Below, piece by piece: positions 10,210 through 22,046 of a stretch of 64,000 nucleotides of DNA. Positions within the stretch are counted from its first letter, which is position 1. Every line of letters begins with the position of its first letter. The translations under genes and the position numbers were made by a program. Under the pieces are notes generated by a model. It searched no databases. It saw only the letters and a list, made by a program, of their open reading frames with translations, and was not told the DNA's origin. This DNA is from Cryptomeria japonica (taxonomy: Eukaryota; Streptophyta; Pinopsida; Cupressales; Cupressaceae). The DNA lies in NCBI RefSeq assembly GCF_030272615.1, contig NC_081413.1, positions 17,990,285-18,054,284 of the forward strand, given 5' to 3'.

Positions 10210-11571
10210 GACGTGTGATCTTGGGTGACGTGCTGCGGTTACTCCCTATAGCATGGCTACAATGGTCATCTTGTTTTGAGTTTGATTCAACATTATTTTT
10301 TTATTTTCTTTGAAGAGCATTTCGTGACCTGGGGGCTAGTACTTCCTGTTTATTTATTTATTTATTTTCTCTATGATGAAAGGACCACTAAATTTATGTT
10401 TCTTTTTATTTGAGCTATGCCACTTGCCACGTTACTAGTTTTAATATCTTTCAATTGCCGGCATTTTTCTTCTTTTTATTGGGCTTGGTAAAAGTAATTT
10501 TTATTTTGACCTTTTAAAGTGTCAAGTGGTCATTTTGATGGTTGACATAGCTAGCCCTAGTGATGAGATTTGTGTAAATGTCTATCATGTTCGTTGAACC
10601 ATTGATAGTGTGTCAAGGGAGAATACCGCAAGGAGTGAAATTAGGCACAAAGAATTAACAAATAATATATTTTATCAAATCCAGATAAAGGAAGGAATAT
10701 CCTCCTAAGTAAAATTAATTGCGAGCAATCTGAAAGAGAAAAAATTATAACAATAGTATGACTGGACCTAATGAATTGCGAAAGTAATGATTGTCGACTA
10801 GTAAATTTGGCATGTGTATGGAGATGATTGCGTGGATGATATCTAAAATAAGTATTAATGATATCCATCAGTCCCTTAGAATGGGATTGTTATGTACCTT
10901 AATGGTTGAAAATTGAGAATAATGTACCCTATGAAACTTAAACCATAGTGCCTAGAAATATAAACATTTTAATCCCTAGTGGTAGAAAACTACCCTATAT
11001 AGGGGTGGATTTGAAGAACCTAAATTTGATTATGCCTTGTTACCTAAGGAAGTTGGAAGAAATTATGCACCTAGGATGGTTTAACAAGTATTTTATTAAC
11101 ACCCTAATGAGGTGCCTTGATGTAAGATAAGTAGATCCATTAAGAATAAACTGTGATGACAATTCTCTTTAGTGGCAAGCATGGATGAAAATTGCAGTGG
11201 AATAAGCATGTTTTACATGAACCCTTAATAAGTATGACTCCTAGAAATTAATAAGTAAACTATCAAGTGTAACCTTGATTGTGGGAGTGGATGTGTGTTA
11301 TTGATATAATTTGGAGGGCGCGTTAATGTAAGTTGTTGAAAAGTAGAACTTTGTAAGCACCTACCTGAGCTCGAAGGGAAATGTAATAAAAAATACTAAG
11401 AATTTAACTTTGTGAAGATAGTAGGTTAATTACAATAATAAGTTGATTTTGGTATTTCAACCTTCTAGTAGGCAAGATAAGATTTCAAGTAACTCATTGA
11501 AATTGTGGGAAATGTTATGTCCCTACTTCGTAAATTCTACTCATGCGACTTCTAGGAGTAAGTCGAACTCT
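10210..11571. other. LARD core, right part; no coding signal
   Basis: Continuation of the LARD core after the nested copia. It is AT-rich with dense stops, and no domain is recognisable on either strand. It ends at the polypurine tract. Confidence 0.6.
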
Positions 11572-11583
11572 AGGGGAGGAGGA
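11572..11583 (+). promoter_or_regulatory. Polypurine tract of the LARD
   Basis: AGGGGAGGAGGA directly precedes TGTAAGGCC, the first bases of the right LTR. This fixes the LTR start and the plus-strand orientation. Confidence 0.85.
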
Positions 11584-14500
11584 TGTAAGGCCTTCCCCAA
11601 ACCAAGCTTTGATTAACTTAGTTGACCATGTTTGACCCTATTAATAAATGCTATAATTCAATAGGATGGGCTATGTTAGACAGATAGATTGGTGAGAAAA
11701 GTAATTGAACCAAGTTATAGAATCATTTCACCTTGTGGAATACATTTTGATGTGTTATGAATTTGAAATCCTAAAAGATCCACTGATGGGATAATCTTGA
11801 TCTAACGTAGGTCAGCTATATCTGGATTTAGAACTTATATGATTCCATGATTTGGATAACATTGATGTATGTTGATGCTTCATTTATATGCTTTATGATA
11901 TAGAACTCTACATGATTCTAGAATAGGATTAATTTGAGATGATGCATGTCATTTTTGGATTTGTAGGACTTTACTATGATGATAGAATTAGGATGTATGT
12001 TTTATGTGTGGATCAAAATTATGAGAGTTATGATAATTGCTTAGGTGGAATTATTTGGATATAAGATATATTGAATTGTTCAAATGTAAATTGTATGCAG
12101 AGTGTTTGATGTGTATTCTAATTCATGTGTTTAATATTACATGAGGTTATTTGAAATTACTAATGTGTAATTGAGTTGCGCAGGAAAAGATATCTATGTG
12201 ACCATGGAAATATTATGGAGAACCAAACCTAGACCTATGTATGTTTGTAAAACCAAGGTTTGTCTATTTGGAGAGACAACACCCCATTTGTGTCGTATTT
12301 TATTCATGAAAGTGATTGTTGCATGAATGTTAAATTGAATTTTATTTATTTGTGTAAATCCAACAAGAGACACAATTTCATGTATAATATTGTAAAAGTA
12401 TTTTCTTTGTGTCATTTGACACGTGTGGATTTATGTTTGAGTTTTTAAATTTGTCTCTTGGAGGGAGTTGTTTAACCATAGCTTCTTCAATTAATTTAAT
12501 GTGATTCCATAAATGCCTTAGGTAGAGAATCTTTGGGGTGGTCAACTTAGGTATGACCCGAAAATTAACTTGAGAGGGGTTTAAAAGGGGTTAAATGGAC
12601 AACTAGGGGTAGTTTAATAGGGTTTCCTAAAGGCCATAACGTATACCTAAGGGTTAGGAGTAATTTTAGGCATGTACCAACTCTCATGTGACCATTTAGA
12701 CACCCTAAAAAGTGACTTTTCTAAGTTGTGCGAAAATTGAAATTAGAAGGCTTGAACTAAGTTGTTAACCTTCCTTTTTGAATGAGAGTTCCCTTTCCCA
12801 TTTTACCTTACTTTCCCCTTTTAGTTTTAGAAACTTTTGAGAACTCTCCCTAGGGTCTTCTTAAGCAAGAATGAGAGATTTCGTGGGTAATCACCCACTC
12901 TCCATTTTTGGAGACAAGAAAGTTTGAAAGGAAAAAGATAGATTGTGAATTAAGAATTTTGGCTAAGTGTAGAAAGGAAAGACTTGTGGATTTGGGCTGC
13001 TCATCCTCAACAAAACTAGCATACCCTTGGGCAGTTGAAGGTTGCTTTCGCATTTCTTGTAATGTTTTCTTATTGCATGTTGTTTTGAAAGAAATGCTTG
13101 TGTAAAAGACTAGTTTTCTTGCATGTATTTCTTGGAAATTTATTTGATGGTTGGTGTTTATGCAATGTATGTGTTTTGGGAGTAACCAAGACCTCCTACT
13201 CTTGGGAGAGAGGATGGTCTTGTGGGTGGTAGAAGTGAGAACCCTCGAGTGAGAAGCTCTCATTATGAGAGTGATCATAAGGGATTTTATGTGACCCTTG
13301 TTGCATGGTGCATAAGGAATATGGGGTTGTTATACTTGATGTATTTGGTTTGCCACGAGGTGGCTATATTTTTACCATACTTGCAGTCTCCTCAGGGTAC
13401 TTGGTCCACTACCACCCTTGAAAAGACATCACAATGTGTGGTGCAGTATAGCCTTGGTTGGGAATGTGAATTGTGTTAGTTGTTCCCTTGTTTATTGTGT
13501 TTGCATGTGTGTTTCCTATCTAGGGCTTGGTTCTCCAAGCTCGGGGGTGGCTACTAGTTAGCCTAGGTTGGGAGGTGAGCACTCCATGGTCATAGCCTTT
13601 GATTTATTGCAGGTTGTTGAAAGAAAAGAGAAGGACAAGTAGAAGTTGCTAGACTTATGTATTGCAGAAAAAAAAAGAATTGGAAAAAAAAAGAATAGTT
13701 TATATTTTAAGTTGTAGAAATGTAAAGGGAAACTATATGTTATACATTACTTGAAAAAGAAAATGTATTTATTTTAGTTAGAGTCCTCCTTGGATACAAA
13801 TGAGAGACTAGTTTGGGTATTTTCACCCTCTTGAAATAATGTCTATATTGAATTCTAAAGATGCCTTAAACAAATGTATTATTTCTGTTAATCTATTATT
13901 GCCTAAATGAAAAGATTCTGTTGGGATTTAGTTTGTACCGATCTTAAAAAAAATGAATTAAATGAATGCATGCATGTTACTTTGAAAGTGGATATTCAGT
14001 TTATTTCCCATTTGCATATCTCTAAGGATAGATTTAAATGATCTTGGATAAATAAAGTTGCAGAAATTAAAATCACATATTTATTGCAGAAATTTAAGTC
14101 TAAAAAATTAAATGGTCTATCTAGTTTAAATAATCACATATTTATATAGTTGCTGTTAAAATTATTAAACTCTGTTATTTACCTTTTTGCAGAAAATAAA
14201 ATCTAGAGATGAATAGCCTATTTGATTTAAATAATATCATATTCTTTAGTTGCTGTATAATTTCATTGGATGTTTGTCAATCTTTTATTGCAGAAAATAA
14301 ATCTAAATTATTTAGTCTATCACTGATTTATGGTATTCAACTTGAGAAAAAAATAATAATACCTTGATTTAAATCTGAGAAGTAATAATAATCCGTTCTA
14401 TGTTAATAATTTATATTTGCTTAAATGAAAGTTTAGCCCTAAATCCAATGAGCATTCAAAATATATGTATATAAATAAATATATATATCTATATATTTAT

Positions 14501-15025
14501 TTATATTTGCATTTAAAATATAGGTACATAAATGAATATATATATATAATATATTTATTTACTTATATTTATTTTTAAATTATATTTTTGATATATATAT
14601 ATATAGAGAGAGAGAGATATATAAAATCTCATTTTATTAAAAAAAAAAGGGGATATTACAAAGCAAAATTGAAAAAAAAAAAAAGGGGCTTGGCCCCTAT
14701 GGAACCCCCGCAGGGCGGCCCCCTCCTTGCAGTGGGCAGCGACCCCGCAGGGGCGGCACTGTTGGTTGCGTGCCGCGACCCACAGCGGCGGCCAAGACCG
14801 CCTTTGTGGGCCATGACCCGCAGGCCCGACAGTGGCCGTCCTGCGGGGAGCCCCCCCCGGTAACCTCCGCCTCCCTTTCACTCAGCCTCCTTCCCTCCTC
14901 CCCTGTGTGAGACCTGCGAGACACTCCTTCGCCACTCCTTCCTATGCCCTCCGCCATTTGTGGGTTCAGCCCATGCGTAACACAAGAAAAAAAAGAGAAT
15001 AAACCCTAGCTCAGGTAGGGTTAGG

Positions 15026-15036
15026 TTATATAAAAG
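15026..15036 (+). promoter_or_regulatory. TATA box in LARD 3' LTR
   Basis: TTATATAAAAG at the same place as the TATA box of the left LTR. Confidence 0.5.
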
Positions 15037-15112
15037 AAAAAAAAGAGATTAAAGGTGCAGGGTAGGTTTATAATGTATTTTTAAATTAGGGTTTTAATAG
15101 TCTTTTAATAGT

Positions 15113-15115
<3 letters not shown>

Positions 15116-15173
<58 letters not shown>

Positions 15174-15212
15174 ATGTATGTATGTATGTATGTATGTATG
15201 TATGTATGTATG
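15116..15212. repeat. (AT)n then (TATG)n microsatellite
   Basis: About 55 bp of AT dinucleotides followed by about 40 bp of TATG tetranucleotides. The left LTR has only the AT part, so the tetranucleotide grew, or was lost, after insertion. Confidence 0.9.
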
Positions 15213-16247
15213 GAGAGAGAGTTAAAATAATTTGAGTGTTAGGGCAAAATAAGATATTAAAAGAGAAATAGAGTTAAGAGGGGTTTTGTTAATTATAAAT
15301 TAATTAGGTTTAAATGTGTGATGTTAACCATATAATTGGTGCACTCATATTTTCTAATGAGAATTTTATTTATTAATATATTGAGTAGGTTTAATGGACA
15401 ATGTTAATTAATTTATTGATATCCTAGGTTACTTATTTAATTGATATACTCATAATTTATGACCTTTTTATATAGACATTAAATAAGATGTTTTTTTTTA
15501 AGAGCAATTGTAATTATTCATGGAGATTAATTACTAGAAAACTTATAATAACTTGATAAATATTAGGACTATAGGAAATGTTTTAGTCCATCTAAATATA
15601 GGTTTTAGAGATTAAACCTTATAGAATGAATTTCGTTATGGATTTGATCGACCCTTCAGTCGATTTAGTTTAAACTACACTTTAACTATGAAAAAAATAA
15701 AATATATAGACATTTAGAAACCAAATGTTAGGACTAATTTAATTAGTTCCTAAAATCAATTAATGATTATTGAAGATTATTAATGTCTTCGTCAATTATT
15801 TTAGAGAGTTTTGATTAAATCAATCTATTGATTAAATTTGATGAGATAATAAAATAATACATGAGTATTCTGCATTTAAATTAAATTATTAAGAAAGAAT
15901 GTAGAAACCGGATGATGGAAACTTGATATTTGTTAAACAATTGATATCGAACCAAGTAAGTTTATTAATGCCTATTAAAAGAAATGGATCTAATTAAGTA
16001 CTAATAAGCGCAACTGAAATGGAAAGGACTATCAAGTAAATTTAATATTACCCTTATAAAATTTATTTGTACTGTTTAATAATAGGAGTTATCGTAATTA
16101 GTTATGTCCGAATTTAATATCAATTAGGAATTTATTTGGAACAATTTGGTTAGATTACTTAACTAATTAAGCAATGGTTGCATGAAATTTAGTGTTTAAA
16201 AGAATAAAAATTGTTGTCTGTGTTTTGCCCAAAGTTTGGGCATGACA

Positions 16248-17634
16248 TGCTTGTTCAAGGTGAACTGGCATATGGTTATGGGAACCGGCACATCGAAGCA
16301 TTGTATGACTACTGGTTGGTAGTCTCAACTTCAGGGTTTCCGGTTGAAGTGCTTCAAGCCTGTGTGGCTCAACCGGTGACATTGTGTGATGAGTTAGCAT
16401 TGTAATGAAGAACAGATCATGTTGCCACATCACCCTTGTGCGCGTAAAGGATCTTGCATGAAGGAGATTGTTCCTATCTACCTCGGGAATGTGTGAAGTC
16501 TGTAAAACGGTGATAATGTGTGATGGGTTATCAACCACCATGAAATCGGTGAAAAGGGACGATGGAGAATGTCTTGAGATTGGATCAAGACTGTTGCAAT
16601 TAATGGAGTGTTCTCAACGGTCAGGATTGAACCGTTTGAATTCCTTAACCTAACAGGTTTAGGGTTTAGGGTTTATGCTACCGACCTATCTGTTTTCCTA
16701 TAAGGTCGATGTTGTGTCTCTTTCTAAGGTTGTTGGCAAAAGTTGTGTGTGTGTATCCGAGAGAAGGGATACGTAATTCTTGCCAGACCAAAAGGAGAGA
16801 AGTGATACTTGCAGAGTGTAAGTGCAGAAGGTGAAGAGGAGCTTAAGCGGATCTGCATTGGCATTGAGTGCTGTTACTAGATCATTGTAATACCTGTTGA
16901 TCTCTAACCACCTCAACAATTGGAAAATCCCTTAACAGGGTAGCCTTAACCGGCTTGCTGTAAATCCTTTAACAGGTTAATTCAAAGCTATTGAGTTTGA
17001 AATCCTTTAGCTATTGAGTTCTTGAAATCCTCTAACAAGGTAGCCTTTAATAGGGTTTAACCCTTAACTGGGTATTGTAGCCATCGCTTAACCAGGTGAT
17101 CTTTAACAAGATCCGTTCCTAGTAGAACCTATTGTAATGTCTCTAACCGAACAAGGCTCCTAACATAGCGGACTTCTAAAGAGTTCAAAATAGCTTGTGG
17201 GTATTCATTCCCACCATGGTTTTTCCCAGTTGGGTTTCCACGTGAAAAATATGTGTGTCATGTGTGATGCTTTTATCTTTTGATGCTTTCCTATTATCTG
17301 TCAAGCTTATGATGGTTCTATGTTTTATGTCTATCAATAAAACATGTTGAACTAGTTGTTATTATGATCTGATGATAGATTAAGTGTTTATGCATAAGGG
17401 TGAAATGGTAGTGTAGTCTTGAGTTGAGTGAAAAGCTAAGTGAGTAACTGGTTAATGCTTATCACAATCATTCCTAGCTTTATGGGTTGCACTCTATTTC
17501 AAACCGGTGTCACTGCTTGCCAGTCATTTGAAGTATCTACTGTCAAACCAGTTTAGGACTATATTTTTGTCTGTACTGATTCACCCCCCCTCTCAGTACC
17601 AGGTTTGTACTATCCATTCATCATTGAGTTATCA
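16248..17634 (+). repeat. Copia 5' LTR (missing first ~143 bp)
   Basis: Matches 22190-23555 and ends GTTATCA. It includes the conserved stretch CACCATGGTTTTTCCC at 17212-17227, seen in other copia LTRs of this window in reverse orientation. Confidence 0.88.
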
Positions 17635-17636
17635 AT

Positions 17637-17648
17637 TGGTATTAGAGC
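17637..17648 (+). promoter_or_regulatory. Copia primer binding site
   Basis: TGGTATTAGAGC, one base away from the iMet PBS TGGTATCAGAGC, 2 bp after the 5' LTR. The change is C to T. Confidence 0.8.
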
Positions 17649-17705
17649 ATCCTCCAGGTCCTCTGTGCTATAAGCTTAACCGCTTGAGGTAAAGATCCCA
17701 ATCTA

Positions 17706-20700
17706 ATGATGAAAAGGGAAGCTCCAAAGTTTAACAGAGAAAATTTTAGTATATGGAAAGACAAAATGAAGATATTCATCAGAAGCATGGGTGCTCAACA
17801 CTAGAGCTATGTTGAGACTGTCTATGTTGCTCCTACCATTACCCTTACCGATGACCAAAAGAGAGAGTTGCAGGAGAATGGGCAAGTCATGGAAGCCCTA
17901 ATTAGTAGTTTATCTAACATTGAGTTTATTGATGTTCAGGATAAGGTAAATCCCAAAGAGGTATGGGATACTCTTGAAAATATCTATGGCGGTGATGAAC
18001 ATGTAAAACATGATAAGGAAGAAAGCCTTAGAGGGAAGTTTGAAGATATGCAGATGGTTGAAGGTGAGACTATTCAACAGTATGGAATAAGAATCAAAAC
18101 TATTGTTGGAGATATCAAGAGTGCAGGTGGTAAAATAGAAGATGCCACTGTGGTAAGCAAAGTCCTGAGATCCCTATTGTCGGTCTATGCAATAAGGGTT
18201 GCTACTATTCAAGAGCTAAGATCAATAGACAAGACTAAGGTATCCCTAGACTCCATCATTGCAAAGTTGACAGCCTATGAGCTAAAAAGTTTCGATGGCA
18301 GTGTTCAAAAGACTGAATCAGCTTTTAAAGCTTCTGCAGTACCATCCAGAAAAGGAAAAGAAGCTAGCACTAGTGGTGAACCAAGACAGGGCAGAGAAAT
18401 CGATGATGAGGAGATTCTGATGGCATTTGAAGCTCTCCTTTCCAGGAAACTTCCAAAAGGAACCGACAAATACAGAGGTAAGCTACCTTTGAAATGATTC
18501 TCTTGTAATAGGATAGGACATATTGCTTTAAATTGTCCTAATGGCGACAACAAGGACAAACCAGAAAGGTTCAAGAAATTCAAAGGAGGAAACCAGAGAA
18601 ACTATTTTGTGGAAGTTGATGAAGGTGTCACAGATGAAGAATCAGAGGATGAAGAAAATGAAGATATTGTGTTTGTTGCTGTCAAGGAAGATGTGTCAGA
18701 CAAGAAGGCTCTTTTCTCCCGGTTTGATAATTCCAATGAGTGGATCATTGACAGTGGTTGTTCTCACCATATGACTGGTGACCAGAGCAAGTTTCTATCA
18801 TTGGAGGAGTATGATGGTGGTGTGGTTTGTTTTGGCAATGATACACCATGCATGGTCAAAGGAAGAGGGTCCATCTCTCTGAATGGAAAGAGTAGTGCTG
18901 ACAATGTGTATTGGGTTGATGGTCTTAGACACAACCTTCTAAGTGTTGCCCAGCTAAATGACAGTGGCCTCACTCTGGAATTCAAGAATGGAGCTTGCAG
19001 AATCAAAGGAAAGAATGGTGAATTGGTGGCCACCGGAATGCAGACCAAAGGTAACCTATTTCAGCTAAATGCAAATATAAGTACATGTCTTATGGCTAAA
19101 TTTTATGATAGTTGGATATGGCATAGGAGACTCTGCCATGTAAAATTTGATAACATTGTGAAGGCTAGTAAGATCAAGGCAGTTAGAGGGTTGCCGGTTC
19201 TAAGCAAATCAGATAATACCTTGTGCAGAGAGTGTCAATTGGGGAAAATGTCTTCCTCAACCTTTAAAGGTAAAACTTTCACTGCTGACAACTTGCTTGA
19301 TCTTGTGCATACTGATTTGTGTGGACCTATGAAGACTAGAAGTGTGCAGGGTGATAGGTACTTCACGATTCTCACTGATGACTGCTCAAGAATGATGTGG
19401 GTCACATTCTTGAGAGACAAGTTTGAAGCCTTTGTAAAGTTCAAATCTTTCAGAGCATTAGTGGAGAAGGAAAGCGGTAAAAGGATCAAGTGCCTGAGAA
19501 CTGATCAAGGAGGGGAATTCACTTCCAGTGAATTCAACAAGTACTGTGAAGAACATGGCATCAAGAGGCAATTGTCTTCCCCCTAGATTCCACAACAGAA
19601 TGGCCTAGCAGAGAGGAATAACCGGACTATGGTTTAAGCAACTAGAACCATGTTGATTCAAGGAAAGGTAGCTCACACCTTTTGGAGAGAAGCGGTGAGC
19701 ATTGCAGTCTACACAATGAACTGGGTACTCATCAAGAAAGGTAAGGATAAAACTCCTTATGAGTATTGGACTGGTAAGACACCTATGGTCAGCTACTTTA
19801 GAGTGTTTGGTAGCAAATATTACATCAAGAGGAGTGAACACCAGAGCAAAATTGATGCGAAATGTGATTAGGGAATATTTCTAGGATATTCCACCAAGAG
19901 AAAAGCTCTCAAGTGTTTCAACAATAGGACTCAAAGAATTATGGAAAGCATCAATGTAAGAGTTGATGAAACCTCTGAGAAAACTGAGGAAACCTACAGC
20001 GAGCAAGCGGTGAACGAATCGGTTGCAACCTTCTGGGAACCAATTGACAGCCAACCGAGTACCAGTAACAATGTTCCTACACCGGCAAATGTAGATGCTG
20101 ATATTGATGGAGATGAGGATGAAGAAGAAAAGCAAGAGGAATGCATCAAGACCATTCCTCGGTATGTCAAGCTGAATCATGATCCTAATCAGATCATAGG
20201 AGATAAGGATGCAAGAATCCTTACAAGAAGAAAGGTCAGAGAAAACTCATGTATGATCTCAGAATTTGAGCCTAAATCATTTAGAGAGGCACATAAGGAT
20301 GAAGACTAGATCAAGGAAATGGAAGAGGAACTTGACCAGATAGAGAAAAATGGTACATGGTCTTTGGTACCCAGACCAGAGCACAAAAATGTTAATGGTA
20401 CTAAATGGGTGTTCAGAAATAAGCTGAATGAGGATGGCATAGCGATTAGGAACAAAGTGAGATTAGTGTGCAAAGGATATGCTCAAGAAGAAGGAGAAGA
20501 CTATGGAGAAACCTTTTCTCCTGTAGCCAGATTGGAAGGAGTCCGTATGCTACTTGCATATGCAGCTTTTAAAGGTTTCAAAGTATATCAAATGGATGTG
20601 AAATCTGCATTCCTAAATGGTGTACTTGAAGAGGAGGTGTATATTGAGCAACCAGATGGGTTTGCCCTATCTGAAGACAGTGACATGGTATGTAGGCTAC

Positions 20701-21803
20701 ATAAAACCTTATATGGACTAAAGCAGGCACCTAGGGCATGGTATGAATGTCTGCATTCTCATCTTATGAAGATTGGATTTGAGAGAACAAGTGAAGATAG
20801 TAATATCTACTTGAAGTCTGAAGGAGATCAGATCCTGATCTGTAAGGTATTTGTTGATGACATTATCTTTGGTGGAGATGATAAGATGAGTCATGAGTTT
20901 GCAGATGAGATGAAGAAAGAGATTGAAATGTCACTCATAGGGGAGATTAAATTCTTCATTGGACTGCAGATCCAATAGATGAAGGATGGAATCTTTATCA
21001 CTCAGTCCAAGTATGTCAAAGAGGTGTTGAAGACCTTTGACATGGAAGATAGCAAACTGGTTGGTACTCCGATGGTGACTAGTTGTAAACTGTCTAAAGA
21101 AGATGACTCAGAATTGGTTGATGAGAAGGAATACCGATCAATGATTGGTAAGTTGCATTATGTAGTGCATAGCAGACCGAATATTGCACATACAGTTGGA
21201 ATTACTGCAAGATTCTAGAAAAGCCCAAGAGAATCTCACTTGGTTGCAGTCAAGCAGATTCTTAGGTATCTAGAGGGAACTGTTGACTATGGATTGTGGT
21301 ATCCTTATAACAAGGATTTCAACTTGAAAGTATACACAGATGCTGATTGGGCAGGCAATATAGATGACTAGAAAAGCACAACCAGTGGTGCATTCTTTCT
21401 TGGTGGTAGACTGGTCTCATAGATGAGTAAGAAGCAGAGTTGTATCTCTCAGTCTACAATGGAAGCAGAGTATGTTGCAACTTTCATGAACTGCACTCAG
21501 ACAATTTGGATGAAGCATGTATTAAATGGCTTCAAAATTCCTGTATCTGAACTGGTAAGTATATTTTGTGATAATACTAGTGCAATTAATATCTCCAAGA
21601 ATCCAGTTTTACATTCTAGAACCAAGCACTTTGAGCTTAAGTATCATTTCTTAAGGGAAAAGGTTGAGAACAAAGAGATTGCACTGGAACATGTTTCCAG
21701 TAAGGAGCAGTTAGCAGACATATTCACCAAGCCTCTCCCAAAGACTACATTTATGCACTTAAGAGGTGAATTAGGGGTGTTGCCCCTTCAGGAGGTAAAC
21801 TAA
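17706..21803 (+). pseudogene. Copia gag-pol, one frame with 10 premature stops
   Basis: A single reading frame of 1,366 codons runs from tandem ATGs at 17706 to TAA at 21801. In order: Gag; a zinc knuckle near 18490 whose first Cys codon is TGA; protease DSGCSHHMTG; the HHCC finger of integrase (WHRRLCH...CRECQLGK); the integrase core with HTDLCGP, RTDQGGEF and NGLAERNNRT; RT with [10 protein letters not shown]-like and FVDDIIFG motifs; RNase H with STMEAEYVA and DNTSAINISKN. Premature stops are at 17802, 18495, 19584, 19635, 19869, 20307, 20976, 21216, 21369 and 21420. Eight are TAG and I find no frameshift. Several TAGs stand where the family usually has Trp or Gln. Not functional as written. 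Confidence 0.93.
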
Positions 21804-21882
21804 AAGCGTACGCTCCACATCAGTTAGGTAGTGCATAGTCAAATTAATTTTGGATTGATGTGTTGAAGGATGCTACTCCTCA

Positions 21883-22045
21883 GGGGGAGCAGCATAATAG
21901 AACAGGGAAGTCTGTGGCTCCACTTTGGCATTGTTGTCAAAGGGGGAGAAGAACTGAAGCGGAGAAGATATCTGCAGAAATTGGGGGAGAAGATGTGAAG
22001 CGAAGAGATATCTTTGTATATTGCCATCAATGCCAAAGGGGGAGA
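21883..22045 (+). promoter_or_regulatory. Four polypurine tracts before the copia 3' LTR
   Basis: GGGGGAG at 21883-21889, AAAGGGGGAGAA at 21939-21950, GGGGGAGAAG at 21983-21992 and AAAGGGGGAGA at 22035-22045. The last touches the 3' LTR start and is the expected priming site. Multiple PPT-like motifs upstream of the 3' LTR are a known trait of Sireviruses. Confidence 0.75.
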
Positions 22046-22046
22046 T

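Larger units (their letters stand above)
1085..16247 (+). mobile_element. LARD-type non-coding LTR retrotransposon, 5' truncated
   Basis: Two long direct repeats (1085-4522 and 11584-16247) flank a core with a PBS of initiator-Met type and a polypurine tract. The right LTR is about 4.66 kb. The core is 7,061 bp, or about 3.7 kb once the nested copia element and one target duplication (3,367 bp) are removed. I find no gag, protease, RT or integrase motif in the core on either strand. These sizes match the known LARD class (LTRs near 4.5 kb, non-coding core near 3.5 kb), which moves with proteins supplied by Ty3/gypsy relatives. The left LTR lacks its first ~1,274 bp, so the target duplication cannot be checked. 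Confidence 0.8.
11584..16247 (+). repeat. LARD 3' LTR (full length, about 4.66 kb)
   Basis: Starts TGTAAGG right after the polypurine tract and ends CATGACA. The last ~3.39 kb match 1085-4522; the first ~1.27 kb have no partner in the window because the left LTR is truncated. It contains a GC-rich island (about 14692-14970), a TATA box and AT/TATG microsatellites. Confidence 0.85.
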
